Shown here: in pieces, positions 14,814 through 24,391 of the stretch | Numbering within the stretch: position 1 is the stretch's first letter | Layout: every line of letters begins with the position of its first letter | DNA from: Microcaldota archaeon | Lineage (GTDB): Archaea; Micrarchaeota; Micrarchaeia; Anstonellales; Anstonellaceae | Direction of reading: 5' to 3' | Assembly (NCBI GenBank): GCA_021814005.1 | Contig: JAKAJC010000013.1 | Span: 1 to 38,987 of the forward strand | DNA length: 38,987 nt | The notes under the pieces: model-generated | Database searches by the model: none | Seen by the model: the letters and a program-made list of their open reading frames with translations, nothing else | What the model was told of the DNA's origin: nothing | Translations under genes and position numbers: made by a program

Positions 14814-16345
14814 ATTCCTGTGAATACCATGGCCATGTTGCGCCGGTTGGCCGAGTCAAGCACTTTTTCGTCATTGACCGAGCCGCCGGGCTGCACCAGC
14901 GCTGTGATGCCCGCATCACCCAATTCGTCCAGAGTGTCGGGGAAGGGCAGGAAAGCGTCCGAGGCTGCAACTGCGCCCTTCAAGTCAAAGCCGTTTGACC
15001 TTGCTTTGGAGATGGCAATGCGGGTGGAATCTATGCGCGACATCTGGCCCGCGCCCACTCCGAGAATCTGCTCGCCGCGCGCGATTGTCACCGCATTGCT
15101 CTTGGTGTGCTTGGCAACCACCATGGCGAAATGCATGTCGCGCCATTCGGCATCGGTCGGCGTGCGCTTGGTTGCCACCTGTGCGGCCTTGAGGTCATAG
15201 ACAACGCCGTCCTCGTGCTGGTAGAGCATGCCGCCTGTTATGTGGCGGAAGGTGACGTCGCCCGGATGGACAGGATGCCACAAATCGGTGATGTCGAGAA
15301 TGCGCCGCGAGGGCTTGACCTTGAGGATTTCAAGAGCCTCGGGCTCATATCCGGGCGCAAGCACCACTTCGATAAACTGGCTGCCCATCGCCTTGGCAGT
15401 GGCAGCGTCAAGACGGGTGGAGAATGCGATGATGCCGCCAAAGGCAGAGAGAGGGTCGGATGCAAGAGCGCGCGAATATGCCTCTTTGAGCGAAGGGCCG
15501 GTGGCAACTCCGCACGGGTTGTTGTGCTTGAGAATGATGCAGGCAGGCCTGCCCCAGAATTCTCGGCACAAATGCAGGGCCGAATCTGAGTCAAGGAAGT
15601 TGTTGTAGCTCATCTGCTTGCCAGAGAAAATGCGAGCGTCGAAAAGCGAGCGCTCGCCCACGAGGCGGTAGGCAGCCGCCTGCTGGTGCGGATTCTCGCC
15701 ATAGCGCAATGGGTAGGCGCGCTCGAACACCATTTTCATGCGGTGGGGGAATTTCTCCGCCCCCTCGCCGCCGAAGTGGCGCGAGATTGCCCAGTCATAG
15801 TGGCTGGTGCGCTCGAACGCCTTTATCATGAGATTGTGGCGCTTGGAGTCGGAGAGGCCGCCAGTTTCGTCGATTTCGCGCATGACGCCGGCATAATCCT
15901 CGGGGTCGACCACAACGCCCACATGCGCCGAATTCTTGGCCGCGGCGCGGATAAGAGCCACGCCGCCGATGTCGATGTTTTCGATTGCCTCCTCTTCGGT
16001 GACGCCTGCCTTGGCTACGGTTTTCTCAAACGGATAAAGATTGACAACGACAAGGTCAATTGGCTCTATGCCGGCCTTCTTGGCCTCGGCTTCGTCCTTT
16101 TCGTTGCCGCGGCGGAAAAGAATGCCTCCGTGGATTTTGGGGTGAAGAGTCTTGACTCTGCCGTCAAAAAGTTCGGGCGAGTTGGTGTATTTGCTGACAT
16201 CGACTACGGGTATGTCTGCCTTGCGGATTGTTGTTGCCGTGCCGCCTGAAGAGAGAATTTGGACGCCGTGGCGGTTTAAGGCCCTCGCTAAATCCAAGAG
16301 GCCCGTCTTGTCAAAGACGCTGATTAAGGCTCGGCGGATTTTCAC
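14795..16345 (-). CDS. purH: Bifunctional AICAR formyltransferase/IMP cyclohydrolase
   Basis: RRALISVFDKTGLLDLAR, LSSGGTATTIRKADIPV, LRYGENPHQQAAAY, ILKHNNPCGVA, ASDPLSAFGGIIAF; TATA-like TTTAAATAA upstream (minus). Confidence 0.95.
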   Translation of the reverse strand: MKIRRALISVFDKTGLLDLARALNRHGVQILSSGGTATTIRKADIPVVDVSKYTNSPELFDGRVKTLHPKIHGGILFRRGNEKDEAEAKKAGIEPIDLVVVNLYPFEKTVAKAGVTEEEAIENIDIGGVALIRAAAKNSAHVGVVVDPEDYAGVMREIDETGGLSDSKRHNLMIKAFERTSHYDWAISRHFGGEGAEKFPHRMKMVFERAYPLRYGENPHQQAAAYRLVGERSLFDARIFSGKQMSYNNFLDSDSALHLCREFWGRPACIILKHNNPCGVATGPSLKEAYSRALASDPLSAFGGIIAFSTRLDAATAKAMGSQFIEVVLAPGYEPEALEILKVKPSRRILDITDLWHPVHPGDVTFRHITGGMLYQHEDGVVYDLKAAQVATKRTPTDAEWRDMHFAMVVAKHTKSNAVTIARGEQILGVGAGQMSRIDSTRIAISKARSNGFDLKGAVAASDAFLPFPDTLDELGDAGITALVQPGGSVNDEKVLDSANRRNMAMVFTGIRHFKH

Positions 16346-16422
16346 GTTTATTATTTAGGTGTGGAAGTCTTATTTAAAGCCGCCGTTTGGCCGCATTTTT
16401 ACGACGAAGGAGAAAGATGCAC

Positions 16423-17535
16423 TTATTGGGGCGACTGCTCCGCATGTGCCTGTTTGGGCAACTTCTCGGAATGAGCCAGTGATGCGCGCAGGCGCCTCAA
16501 AAAGTTCATGGGTTTTGTCACGACTTTGTCAAAAACAAACATGGCCGTATCGGCGGTTTCCTCGGCCAGCACCGCACCAACCTTCTGGCCTTCCCTCTTC
16601 ATGTCGCGGTATTTGGCGAGCGCGACTGCGCCGAAGAAATACAGGCCGGCGGTGCAGGAGGCGACCACCACGCCCTTGCCGAACACATAGCCGTTGATGC
16701 CCCAGAATACCGAGGCAAGAGTGTAGAGAGCCTGCGAGCCGAATGAAACGCCAGTAGTTTTGAGGTCTTTGGTGGTTTTGCGGAATTGGATGTAAAGAGG
16801 CAGGGTGGCTGCAACGGCAAGGGTGTTGATAGGGTCGCCCACCGTCGCCCATACCCAGCTGTCGAGCATGTTGTTTTTGCGAACAATCTTTTCATAGGCA
16901 TTGTAAAATTCGGTCCGCATCAGTGAGAGCGCGCTTTTGAAATCTGTTGAAAGGCCTTTGATGATTTGATAGATGCCATATGCGCGCGGAACGAGGGCGA
17001 GGCTGTTGGAAACGATTATGGTGGAAATGTTGCTGGCAAATCCGTAAACCATCCAGGCCGAATCAACAAAAAACGAGGTAATCCAGGCCTGAAGCGAAAT
17101 GTCTTCCTGCTTTTTCACCTTCCAGTTGCGCCCGAGCTGCATGCCGAAAGCTGCCACGCTTATCAGCAGGGCGATTTGGCCGGCCCATTCGCTTTTGTGG
17201 TCTTTTTGCACCGGCACTTCGCGCGGCAGAGGAATTTTTGAAAGGTTGGGCAGCTGGACAAGTTTGGCTTCTTGCAAAGAGTTGAGAGGCGGCTGAATTG
17301 TGCTCATTGGCCTGAATGGAAAACGTATTTCGTTCTCCGAGGTGAACGGCAGGCGGTTTTCTTTCTCCAATTGGAATGGCAGGCGGTTTTCGGCCAATGG
17401 CGAGCGGTTTTCGGCCATCAACTGAACCGGCGGCTTGGCGTCGAGCTTGTAAAGAAATGGGTTTTGGGTGTTCAGTTTGCCTGTGTTTAAGCTGAAGGCT
17501 AAGGTAGTGGCTATGGCTAAATGCTTCAGCTTCAT
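16423..17535 (-). CDS. Membrane protein with two PQ-loop/SWEET-like repeats and an N-terminal ENRLPF-type repeat segment
   Basis: ALLISVAAFGMQLGRNWKVKKQEDISLQAWITSFFVDSAWMVYGFASNISTIIVSNSLALVPRAYGIYQIIK and AATLPLYIQFRKTTKDLKTTGVSFGSQALYTLASVFWGINGYVF resemble MtN3/PQ-loop repeats. Confidence 0.55.
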   Translation of the reverse strand: MKLKHLAIATTLAFSLNTGKLNTQNPFLYKLDAKPPVQLMAENRSPLAENRLPFQLEKENRLPFTSENEIRFPFRPMSTIQPPLNSLQEAKLVQLPNLSKIPLPREVPVQKDHKSEWAGQIALLISVAAFGMQLGRNWKVKKQEDISLQAWITSFFVDSAWMVYGFASNISTIIVSNSLALVPRAYGIYQIIKGLSTDFKSALSLMRTEFYNAYEKIVRKNNMLDSWVWATVGDPINTLAVAATLPLYIQFRKTTKDLKTTGVSFGSQALYTLASVFWGINGYVFGKGVVVASCTAGLYFFGAVALAKYRDMKREGQKVGAVLAEETADTAMFVFDKVVTKPMNFLRRLRASLAHSEKLPKQAHAEQSPQ

Positions 17536-17592
17536 GTTACATTATATGAACAAGAGTGCTAATAAAACCAAAGCTTCAGGTGAAAGCAGGCG

Positions 17593-19971
17593 CTAAATTT
17601 TCTTTTTCGCGCCTGCTGTTGGGGCTTTCTTTTTTGCTGCCGGCTTTTTGGCGGGCGCGCTTGCGGCTGGTGCTTTCTTTGATTTGGCAGGCTCCTTCTT
17701 GGCGCCGGTCAATTCCATTTTCACTCCAGATGAGCCGGTGCCGGTTTCCTTGAAAAATGCGGGAGCGGGAGAAGATGCAGCCGGCTTTGCGACAGGAGCT
17801 GGTGCATATTTTGGTTTTTCTTTTTCTTGTGCTGCAGGCGCCGCTGCTTTGGCCGCTTTTTTTGCTTCCTCTTCTTTTTTCACTTCAGATTCGAAACGGA
17901 CAGAGCCGCCTCCGCTTGGCGAGGAGGAGCGGCTGTTGAAGCCCCAGTCTTTCTTTGTCTCGCAGGTTGGCGAGAGGCACATTTCAAACGGCCTCTTGCC
18001 CTTTCTTATCACGCGGATTTGGGGAGTGTTGCATTTTTCGCACACCTTGCCCACCGCCTCAATCAGCGCGCCCTGCGGCAGGGGATAGGTCTGCTTGCAG
18101 GTCGGATAGCCCGAACAGCCGACAAACTGCCGTCCGCCGCGCAGCATGATTTTCTTCAGCTCCTGCCCGCATGCGGGGCAGGGGCCCAAACGTGAGGCGG
18201 CCTGCCTTGCGCCGGTGAGGGCAACCGAGAGTTCTGCGCCGATTGCCTGCTCCTGCTTTTTGAAATGGTCAAGAATAACGGTCAAAAGTTTTTTGCCGTC
18301 CTCCACCACAACGTCTGGGTGGATGTGCTTTTCGGAAATGGCGTCCATTTCCTTTTCTATTTTGCGCGTCAGCTCCTCGTCCAGTATTTCTGGGGAATAT
18401 TTGCCCATGATGTCGCAAACCGAGCGGCCGAAGGGAGTGACTGTGATTGAGGTTTTGCCTGTGAGATAGCCGCGCTTGAAAAGAGTGTCGACAACTACTG
18501 CTCTTGTCGCCTTGGTGCCGAGGTCGTGGTCTTCCAATTCCGAGATGACTGATGCAGGCGTCAGCCGCTTGGGCGGCTGCGTCATTTTGTCGGCCTGTGT
18601 GAAGTCGGTTGCATTAACGCTCTGGCCCTCTTTCCAGCCGGGCAGCGTGACTTCTTCAAGTTTCACATATGGCTTGTAGAATTCGAACCAGCCGGGGGAG
18701 GTGGTGCGCGAGCCTGAGGTGTTGTAGACTTCGCTGCCGCATTTTGCCTTTACTTTCTGGCTTTCGCGCTGTGCGGGCGGAGCCATGCAGGCCAAAAAGC
18801 GGCGCACGATGAGGTCGTAGAGTTTGCGCTCCTTGTCTCCCACGCTGCCGGCCTGACCAGTCGGATGAATTGCAGGATGGGCCGGATCCTCTTTTTTGCC
18901 CTCGGCGGGCTTGAAGCTTTGTTTTGAGATGAGCTGAGTGCACAATGGAGCATATTCGATTTGTTTGGACAATGCCTGCACGATTTTGCCCAAATTGAGT
19001 TTTGCAGGCAGTTTTTGCGAAGAGGTGCGGGGATAGGAAATCATGGACTGCTCGTAGAGAGTCTGGGCCATTTCAAGAGTCTGCGTCGGGGCATACTTGA
19101 ACTGCCTGTATGCTTCTACCTGGAGAGATGTGAGGTCGAACGGCGGGTTTGGCGCCTGCTCGAACGGCTTGCGCTCTACCGATAAGATGGAATGCGGGCC
19201 GGGTTTAGATGCGGCGAGTGCGGCTTGGGCTTCTTCTTTTTTGAGGAATCGGTCGCGCTCGTGCTTGAATTCCACTTTGTCAATATTGCATGTCAATTCC
19301 CAATACGGGCTGGGCACAAATGATTCGATTGCCTTTTCGCGGTCTGCCAAAAGCTTGAGGGCGGGCCCCTGCACGCGGCCGATTGACATTACCTGAAATT
19401 TGCCGGCGGCCTTGATTGCGCCCATGAGCGCGCGCGAGAGGTTGATGCCGTAATACCAGTCAAGAATGTGGCGCGTTTCTCCGGCAAGGGCGTTGGGGGT
19501 GTCCAGCGGCTCGCGGTTTTCATAAGCATCCACAAGGTCGCCGGGAGTGAGGGCCGAGAATTTCATGCGCCTGCCCTGCTCTTCGGTCTTGTGGCAGGCA
19601 TAGCGGAGAGCATTATAGCCGATGAGCGAGCCCTCGATGTCGTAGTCGCAGGCAACTATGACCTCGTCTGCCTTCTTGCCGAGCATTTCAAGAGTCTGCA
19701 CATAGCCCTTGGTGTAATCGGCGTCTTTTTCGGCTTCATAGGCAGGCTTCCATTCAACGTCGAAAACAGGATAGTTGTAGCCCGTCTTGTTTTTCTCGGC
19801 CAGACCGTAGATGTGGCCCACTGCCGGAGCGATGGCTATTTCGATGCCGTGCCGGCGGATGATGAAATAGGATGCCTGCCCCTTCCCCTTTTCGCGAAGC
19901 ACCGGCCCTTCGGCCAGCGATTGGGCCATTTTTTCGGCCACTTTGGGTTTTTCGGCGATAATTAGCTGCAT
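17593..19971 (-). CDS. topA: DNA topoisomerase I (type IA), archaeal, with zinc-ribbon region and basic Ala/Lys/Pro C-tail
   Basis: LIIAEKPKVAEKMAQSL, CDYDIEGSLIGYNAL, MISYPRTSSQKLP, CPACGQELKK...CSGYPTCKQTYPLP; TATA-like ATTATAAATGG about 28 bp upstream. Confidence 0.95.
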   Translation of the reverse strand: MQLIIAEKPKVAEKMAQSLAEGPVLREKGKGQASYFIIRRHGIEIAIAPAVGHIYGLAEKNKTGYNYPVFDVEWKPAYEAEKDADYTKGYVQTLEMLGKKADEVIVACDYDIEGSLIGYNALRYACHKTEEQGRRMKFSALTPGDLVDAYENREPLDTPNALAGETRHILDWYYGINLSRALMGAIKAAGKFQVMSIGRVQGPALKLLADREKAIESFVPSPYWELTCNIDKVEFKHERDRFLKKEEAQAALAASKPGPHSILSVERKPFEQAPNPPFDLTSLQVEAYRQFKYAPTQTLEMAQTLYEQSMISYPRTSSQKLPAKLNLGKIVQALSKQIEYAPLCTQLISKQSFKPAEGKKEDPAHPAIHPTGQAGSVGDKERKLYDLIVRRFLACMAPPAQRESQKVKAKCGSEVYNTSGSRTTSPGWFEFYKPYVKLEEVTLPGWKEGQSVNATDFTQADKMTQPPKRLTPASVISELEDHDLGTKATRAVVVDTLFKRGYLTGKTSITVTPFGRSVCDIMGKYSPEILDEELTRKIEKEMDAISEKHIHPDVVVEDGKKLLTVILDHFKKQEQAIGAELSVALTGARQAASRLGPCPACGQELKKIMLRGGRQFVGCSGYPTCKQTYPLPQGALIEAVGKVCEKCNTPQIRVIRKGKRPFEMCLSPTCETKKDWGFNSRSSSPSGGGSVRFESEVKKEEEAKKAAKAAAPAAQEKEKPKYAPAPVAKPAASSPAPAFFKETGTGSSGVKMELTGAKKEPAKSKKAPAASAPAKKPAAKKKAPTAGAKKKI

Positions 19972-20041
19972 AACATATCACGTGCCGGCGGGCCATTTAT
20001 AATACTAGCAATAAGGTTCGCCGTTTTTCGAGATAAAAAGG

Positions 20042-20080
20042 GGAAGGAAAAAATAAAAGAAGATGCCCGCCCTCGCGGGC
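20042..20080 (-). terminator. Hairpin plus U-tract terminator downstream of the third dsbA
   Basis: GCCCGC(20065-20070)-CCTC-GCGGGC(20075-20080); on the minus strand it is followed by ATCTTCTTTTATTTTTTCC. Confidence 0.6.
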
Positions 20081-20102
20081 GGGGGGTTTGCTTTTACAAA
20101 AA

Positions 20103-20918
20103 CTAGCCGGCCTTGGCCAGCGCAGTGGCAATGATGTTCTTGAAGCCCGGCTGCGTCTGGCCGTTCTGGTCCTGGTAGTCTTCGAACGGCAAGGCTCCGG
20201 ATGTCAATTCCCCGTTGATGAGGAAGGCCGGAGTGCCCTGCACGCCAGCCTGAGAGCCTGCATCCTCCTGTGAGGACACGAGTGCCGCCTTGGCTCCCGT
20301 GTCGAGACAGGTGTTGAACTTGGCCGTGTCAAGACCCAAGCCCGCTGCACGAGCCTTGAGGTCGTCCACGGTCAGAGTCTTGGCCTCGAAGTTCTGGTCA
20401 TGGTAGTCCCAGAACGCACCCTGGTCTGCGGCGCATTCGGCCGCCTCGGCCGCCTTCTGGGCGTAGGGGTGGATTTGAGTCAGAGGGAATTCCATGAACA
20501 CAAGCTTGACTTTGCCGTCATAGTATTTCATGAACTGCTCCACGGTCGGATAAGCCCGCTGGCAGAAGGGGCACTGGAAGTCGGAAAACTCCACAATGGT
20601 GACCTTGGCATTGTCGGGGCCCACGTAGGGGCGGGTGAAAGTCGAACCGCCGACAGTGATTGACGTCGTCTTGTCGGCTCCGTGCAAACGGGGCAGGGTG
20701 GCGGCTTTGGCGCCTGTGCCTGCACTGGTGTTGTTGGTTGGAGCGACTACCGCTCCGCCGGTCGAAACGCCCTTGCCGATGACGTCGCCAAGGCCGCCGA
20801 TTCCGAAATATACTGAAGCTGAAATCAGCACAGCGCCCAAAAGCACCGCAACAGCGATTGCATAGAGGGCGGAATTGTCAGGAGTGCCTGAATGGGCACC
20901 CGCACTAACATCACTCAT
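20103..20918 (-). CDS. DsbA-family thioredoxin-fold protein, membrane anchored (third copy)
   Basis: FSDFQCPFCQRAYPT, GTPAFLINGEL, N-terminal TM; GGGAGGT SD before MSDVSAG. Confidence 0.9.
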   Translation of the reverse strand: MSDVSAGAHSGTPDNSALYAIAVAVLLGAVLISASVYFGIGGLGDVIGKGVSTGGAVVAPTNNTSAGTGAKAATLPRLHGADKTTSITVGGSTFTRPYVGPDNAKVTIVEFSDFQCPFCQRAYPTVEQFMKYYDGKVKLVFMEFPLTQIHPYAQKAAEAAECAADQGAFWDYHDQNFEAKTLTVDDLKARAAGLGLDTAKFNTCLDTGAKAALVSSQEDAGSQAGVQGTPAFLINGELTSGALPFEDYQDQNGQTQPGFKNIIATALAKAG

Positions 20919-21041
20919 GAAATGACCTCCCACACCGGGTATGCCGCATAATGGCTACCCAACACTGAATGCACATTGGAGGCTGCCGTTTTTAATTATG
21001 CCCCAATGGTTGGGCAAGAGTGGGAAGATATGATATTGGAT

Positions 21042-22652
21042 TCATTGATGAAAACGCTTGAGTTTCTCGTCTATTTTTTTCTCTGATTCAAGGCGTTCTA
21101 GGCCGACGTTTTCCCGATTTACGAATTTCATGAAAGATGCGAGGCGCGGATGAACGCGCGCGAGCTCATCGGCCATTTCTACTGCAACTCTGCGGTAATC
21201 CTCGTGTCCCTGCGGCATTGAGCGCAGCTCAATTAGGTGGAACGCCTCGCGCAGGGTGAGATGGAAATACCAGCGCAGGCGGTAGGCCATTGGAACAGAG
21301 TATTGGGCGAGAATGGGGCCGCGGGCGGTGAGCAGATGGTTATACGCCGTTTTCGCTTCCTTCATTGCATTTTCAAATTCTTGGGCAAGGCCGGCATCTT
21401 TCAATTCCTGTGGCACGTCATAGCCCCAGTTGCATGAAAGCAATTGTCTTTCTTGTGTAAGCATGCGGTGGCGGTGCAAATCCCGGAACTGGCCGAAATT
21501 GCCGCAGATGGCGAAGGTGTAGTGCGCGTGCTCGAATGCGCGGCCGGGCTTGTGGCGACGGTTGCCCCGCTCGCCCACGTAAGATGAGAGGAGGGAAAGA
21601 CGGGAGGCGTCATCCATTTTGTCAGCTTGTTTTTTTGCATTTGCATAATCCAATCCGCCGGCAGAAAACAGGATGGCTGCGCAGATTTTCTGCTCGGCCG
21701 CGGAATCAAATTCAATCAATTCGACTTCTGGAACGGATGAAGCGGGGGCGGAGGGTGAGATAGATTTGGCCGTGGCTGCCGAGTTTTTGCGGCATTCTTT
21801 CCAATAGTTTTGCGTGGCCTGTCCATGCTTGTCATTGGCCCTCTTCACGAACGAGGGAATGGCTTTGGCCAGTTCCCCCTGCATTTCGCCGGCCAGATTG
21901 TTCACTTCAGGCAAATCCGACGAATACATTCTTGTCAGCAGATATTCGAATGCGCGCCCGTTGCCGAAAAGGCCGGTGTTTGTAAGTGTGGAGGCGGGCA
22001 GCAGGCCGCGCAGCAAATCGCACACTTTCGCCTTTATGGTGGAATCATAGGCGCGGTCGGTGACATCGGCCGCCTTTGGATATTTCTTTTTCAGATAAGC
22101 GGCAAGCGGCTCCTGCAGTTTTACATAGGTGTCGAAAAGCAAATCACAGATGCGGATATATTCGGCAGAGTCCGCAATTTCGGCGCCTCGGTAGTATCGG
22201 TAGTTGCCGTCTTTGTCTTTCTGGTGAAAATAGACATAGCGCGTGCTTTTCTCCAGAGGCGAGAGGCCGATACGCGCGTCCTGAATGAATTTGGTGGCAA
22301 GATTGGAAACTTCCTCGCATGCAAGATGCGCGCCGCCAAGCTCTGCAACAGAATCATCGCCATAGCCGACCAGCACGCGGTCGTAGAATGCCTCGGCCTT
22401 CTGGGTGGCAACAAGCTGGGAGGAGGCGGATGACGACGGGCTTGCGCCGACAATCTCCTCGAATTTCATTTCAGGATTCTGGATAAATTCTTCGAGAAGA
22501 ACACGGCGGGCTGATTTTGTGGAGCGTGAATATCTTGAAAAAAGGGCGCCGCAAACAACCTGCGGCAAATTGACTAAACCAAAAGTCGGCTTGTCCACAT
22601 TGGTGCAAAAGCGGGCAAGAATTGCTTTCTGCTCTTGTGTGAATTCATCCAT
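21042..22652 (-). CDS. thyX: Long (two-domain) FAD-dependent thymidylate synthase-like protein
   Basis: N-half YGDDSVAELGGAHLACEEVSNLATKFIQDARIGLSPLEKSTRYVYF and C-half FGQFRDLHRHRMLTQERQLLS...YSVPMAYRLRWYFHLTLREAFHLIELRSMPQGHEDYRRVAVEM resemble ThyX. Confidence 0.75.
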   Translation of the reverse strand: MDEFTQEQKAILARFCTNVDKPTFGLVNLPQVVCGALFSRYSRSTKSARRVLLEEFIQNPEMKFEEIVGASPSSSASSQLVATQKAEAFYDRVLVGYGDDSVAELGGAHLACEEVSNLATKFIQDARIGLSPLEKSTRYVYFHQKDKDGNYRYYRGAEIADSAEYIRICDLLFDTYVKLQEPLAAYLKKKYPKAADVTDRAYDSTIKAKVCDLLRGLLPASTLTNTGLFGNGRAFEYLLTRMYSSDLPEVNNLAGEMQGELAKAIPSFVKRANDKHGQATQNYWKECRKNSAATAKSISPSAPASSVPEVELIEFDSAAEQKICAAILFSAGGLDYANAKKQADKMDDASRLSLLSSYVGERGNRRHKPGRAFEHAHYTFAICGNFGQFRDLHRHRMLTQERQLLSCNWGYDVPQELKDAGLAQEFENAMKEAKTAYNHLLTARGPILAQYSVPMAYRLRWYFHLTLREAFHLIELRSMPQGHEDYRRVAVEMADELARVHPRLASFMKFVNRENVGLERLESEKKIDEKLKRFHQ

Positions 22653-22688
22653 GACTCCCACTGCTTTCGCATGGGCGAACAAGATTAA

Positions 22689-23552
22689 TTAACGGCTCGG
22701 TTTGCGCGAATGCGGAGAGGATGGCGTTTGCAGCTCATGCCTTACTTTTGAAAATCCGTATTTTCCCTTCTGCCATTCGCGCAAAACTATTTTGGCCGCC
22801 TCGTCAACATCGGGCTCGCCCCCCTTTAGAAGCTTGCCGCGGCGGCGGGCGATTGAAACCAGAAGCGTCCCCGCATCCCCCGACATTCTCACGCCGAAAT
22901 GGTTGGCCAGCCCGTCGTCTTTTTTGGCTATGAACTGCTCAACCAGCTGCTCTGCGGTGGTGAGCGGGTCGCGCAGCTTTTCCACGTCAAGGGCTGCATG
23001 CATTGCAAGATGCTCGTCGCCGACAGACCAGTCCACCACTCCGGGCATGTCCACAAGGCGCACGCCTTCGGCCAGATTGATGATTTGCACTCCGCGCGTT
23101 ATGCCGGCGCGAAAGCCGGTTGCCGTGACGTGCCGGCCGCGGATGGCGTTAATCAGCGAACTTTTGCCCACGTTGGGAATGCCGTAGATGAGGATGTCGA
23201 AGGTGTGCATGAGCTCGCCGTGCACCAGGCGTGGCCGGCCGTAGCGGGCAAAGTGAATCTCAGACTTGTCTAAAATCCAGTTCTTCAGCTCCTCGATGCC
23301 GCCGTGGGTGCGCGAAGAGGTGTAGAAAACCGTGAGGCCGTCTTTCTGGACCGAGAGGCCGCGGGGGGAGCCGGGTAAAAGGTCGGATTTGGCTGCAACA
23401 AGAACAAGCTTTCGGCCCGCGACGCGCTCAAGGCGCGGCACGCGGGTGGCGGCGATGTCGCGGGCGTCCACTACCTCGAGCACCATCTGGCAGGAGCGCA
23501 GCAAACGCAGGACAAGGGCCCACGAGCGGTTCTTGAAATTGGGGATAGGCAT
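22689..23552 (-). CDS. Circularly permuted GTPase (YlqF/YawG-like ribosome biogenesis family)
   Basis: G4-like AAKSDL precedes G1 GIPNVGKSSLINAI and G3 DMPG; N-terminal VLEVVDARDIAATR. Confidence 0.85.
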   Translation of the reverse strand: MPIPNFKNRSWALVLRLLRSCQMVLEVVDARDIAATRVPRLERVAGRKLVLVAAKSDLLPGSPRGLSVQKDGLTVFYTSSRTHGGIEELKNWILDKSEIHFARYGRPRLVHGELMHTFDILIYGIPNVGKSSLINAIRGRHVTATGFRAGITRGVQIINLAEGVRLVDMPGVVDWSVGDEHLAMHAALDVEKLRDPLTTAEQLVEQFIAKKDDGLANHFGVRMSGDAGTLLVSIARRRGKLLKGGEPDVDEAAKIVLREWQKGKYGFSKVRHELQTPSSPHSRKPSR

Positions 23553-23591
23553 GAAGAGAATAGGGCGGGGGGTGGTTTAATGGCTTTGCAT

Positions 23592-24356
23592 TCAGGCGCC
23601 GGGCGGCTCGAGCAGCGAGCCCACAACAACCACCAGCACGATGCCGGCCACAAAGACTGCCAGCTGCATGAGCGAGCGGCGGGTGTCGCGCTCTTTGTGC
23701 ATCTCGGGCACAAGGTCGACGCAGGCGATGTAGATGAAATTGCCGGCCGCAAGAGGCAGGAGAATGGACACAAGGCCGGGCACCATCGGCGCTAGAAAGA
23801 ATGTGAGAATGGCGCCTGCAAATGCTGTGAGGGCGGAGAGGAAATTGAATGCAAGGGCGCGCTTTTTGGAAAACCCGCCCCAAATCAGAAGCGAGAAGTC
23901 GCCGATTTCCTGCGGAATCTCGTGCGCAATTATTGAAAGGGTTGCCAGAACCCCCAGAGGCCATGAGGCAATGAATGAGGCGGCGATGACTGTGCCGTCA
24001 ATGAAATTGTGCACGCTGTCTCCGATAAGCACAAGATAGGTGGTTGGCTTCTGCTCGCCCTTGTCTCCGGAGTGGTGGTGCTTGTGGTGGTGGTGCCAGT
24101 GCAAAAAGCGCTCAATGAAGAAGAAAAGGAGGATGCCGGCCACGACAAGAGGCATCACTGCGCCGGGCGTTGATGCCTGAAGTGCTTCGGGCAATGCGTG
24201 AAGAAATGCGGTGGCCAGCATGCTGCCGCCAGCAAATGCGACGAAGAGGGGCAGAAGCTGGTGCAGCAGCTTGTCTTTGATGGAAAGAGTGAGCACGCCT
24301 ATGAGCGAGATGGCACTCACTATGAAGGTGGCGATGAGGATGTTTTCCAAAACCAT
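23592..24356 (-). CDS. ZIP-family divalent metal transporter
   Basis: His-rich loop HWHHHHKHHHSGD, VHNFIDGTVIAASF and AHEIPQEIGDFSLL motifs typical of ZIP. Confidence 0.95.
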   Translation of the reverse strand: MVLENILIATFIVSAISLIGVLTLSIKDKLLHQLLPLFVAFAGGSMLATAFLHALPEALQASTPGAVMPLVVAGILLFFFIERFLHWHHHHKHHHSGDKGEQKPTTYLVLIGDSVHNFIDGTVIAASFIASWPLGVLATLSIIAHEIPQEIGDFSLLIWGGFSKKRALAFNFLSALTAFAGAILTFFLAPMVPGLVSILLPLAAGNFIYIACVDLVPEMHKERDTRRSLMQLAVFVAGIVLVVVVGSLLEPPGA

Positions 24357-24391
24357 ATGAGACGATGAAGGAGCGGGGGATTAATAATGTT

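Noticed and set aside
14767-14970. Minus-strand ORF ending RRRHFKH at the duplicated tail as a purH frameshift variant
   Set aside because: PurH has a complete C-terminus and stop at 14795; the second HFKH is only the downstream duplicated copy.
17348-17417. Short spaced repeats as a possible CRISPR-like array
   Set aside because: Repeats are in frame and encode the ENRLPF protein repeat; spacing is too short and no cas genes are present.
20919-21010. Promoter of the third dsbA as another member of the TGAAAC regulon
   Set aside because: No TGAAAC triad or dyad found in the upstream region, so it is apparently regulated differently.
16742-22860. Single TGAAAC hexamers in coding DNA (e.g. 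near 16742 and 22853) as further operator copies
   Set aside because: Isolated, intragenic and without the 22/21-bp triad; expected by chance for a 6-mer in about 39 kb.
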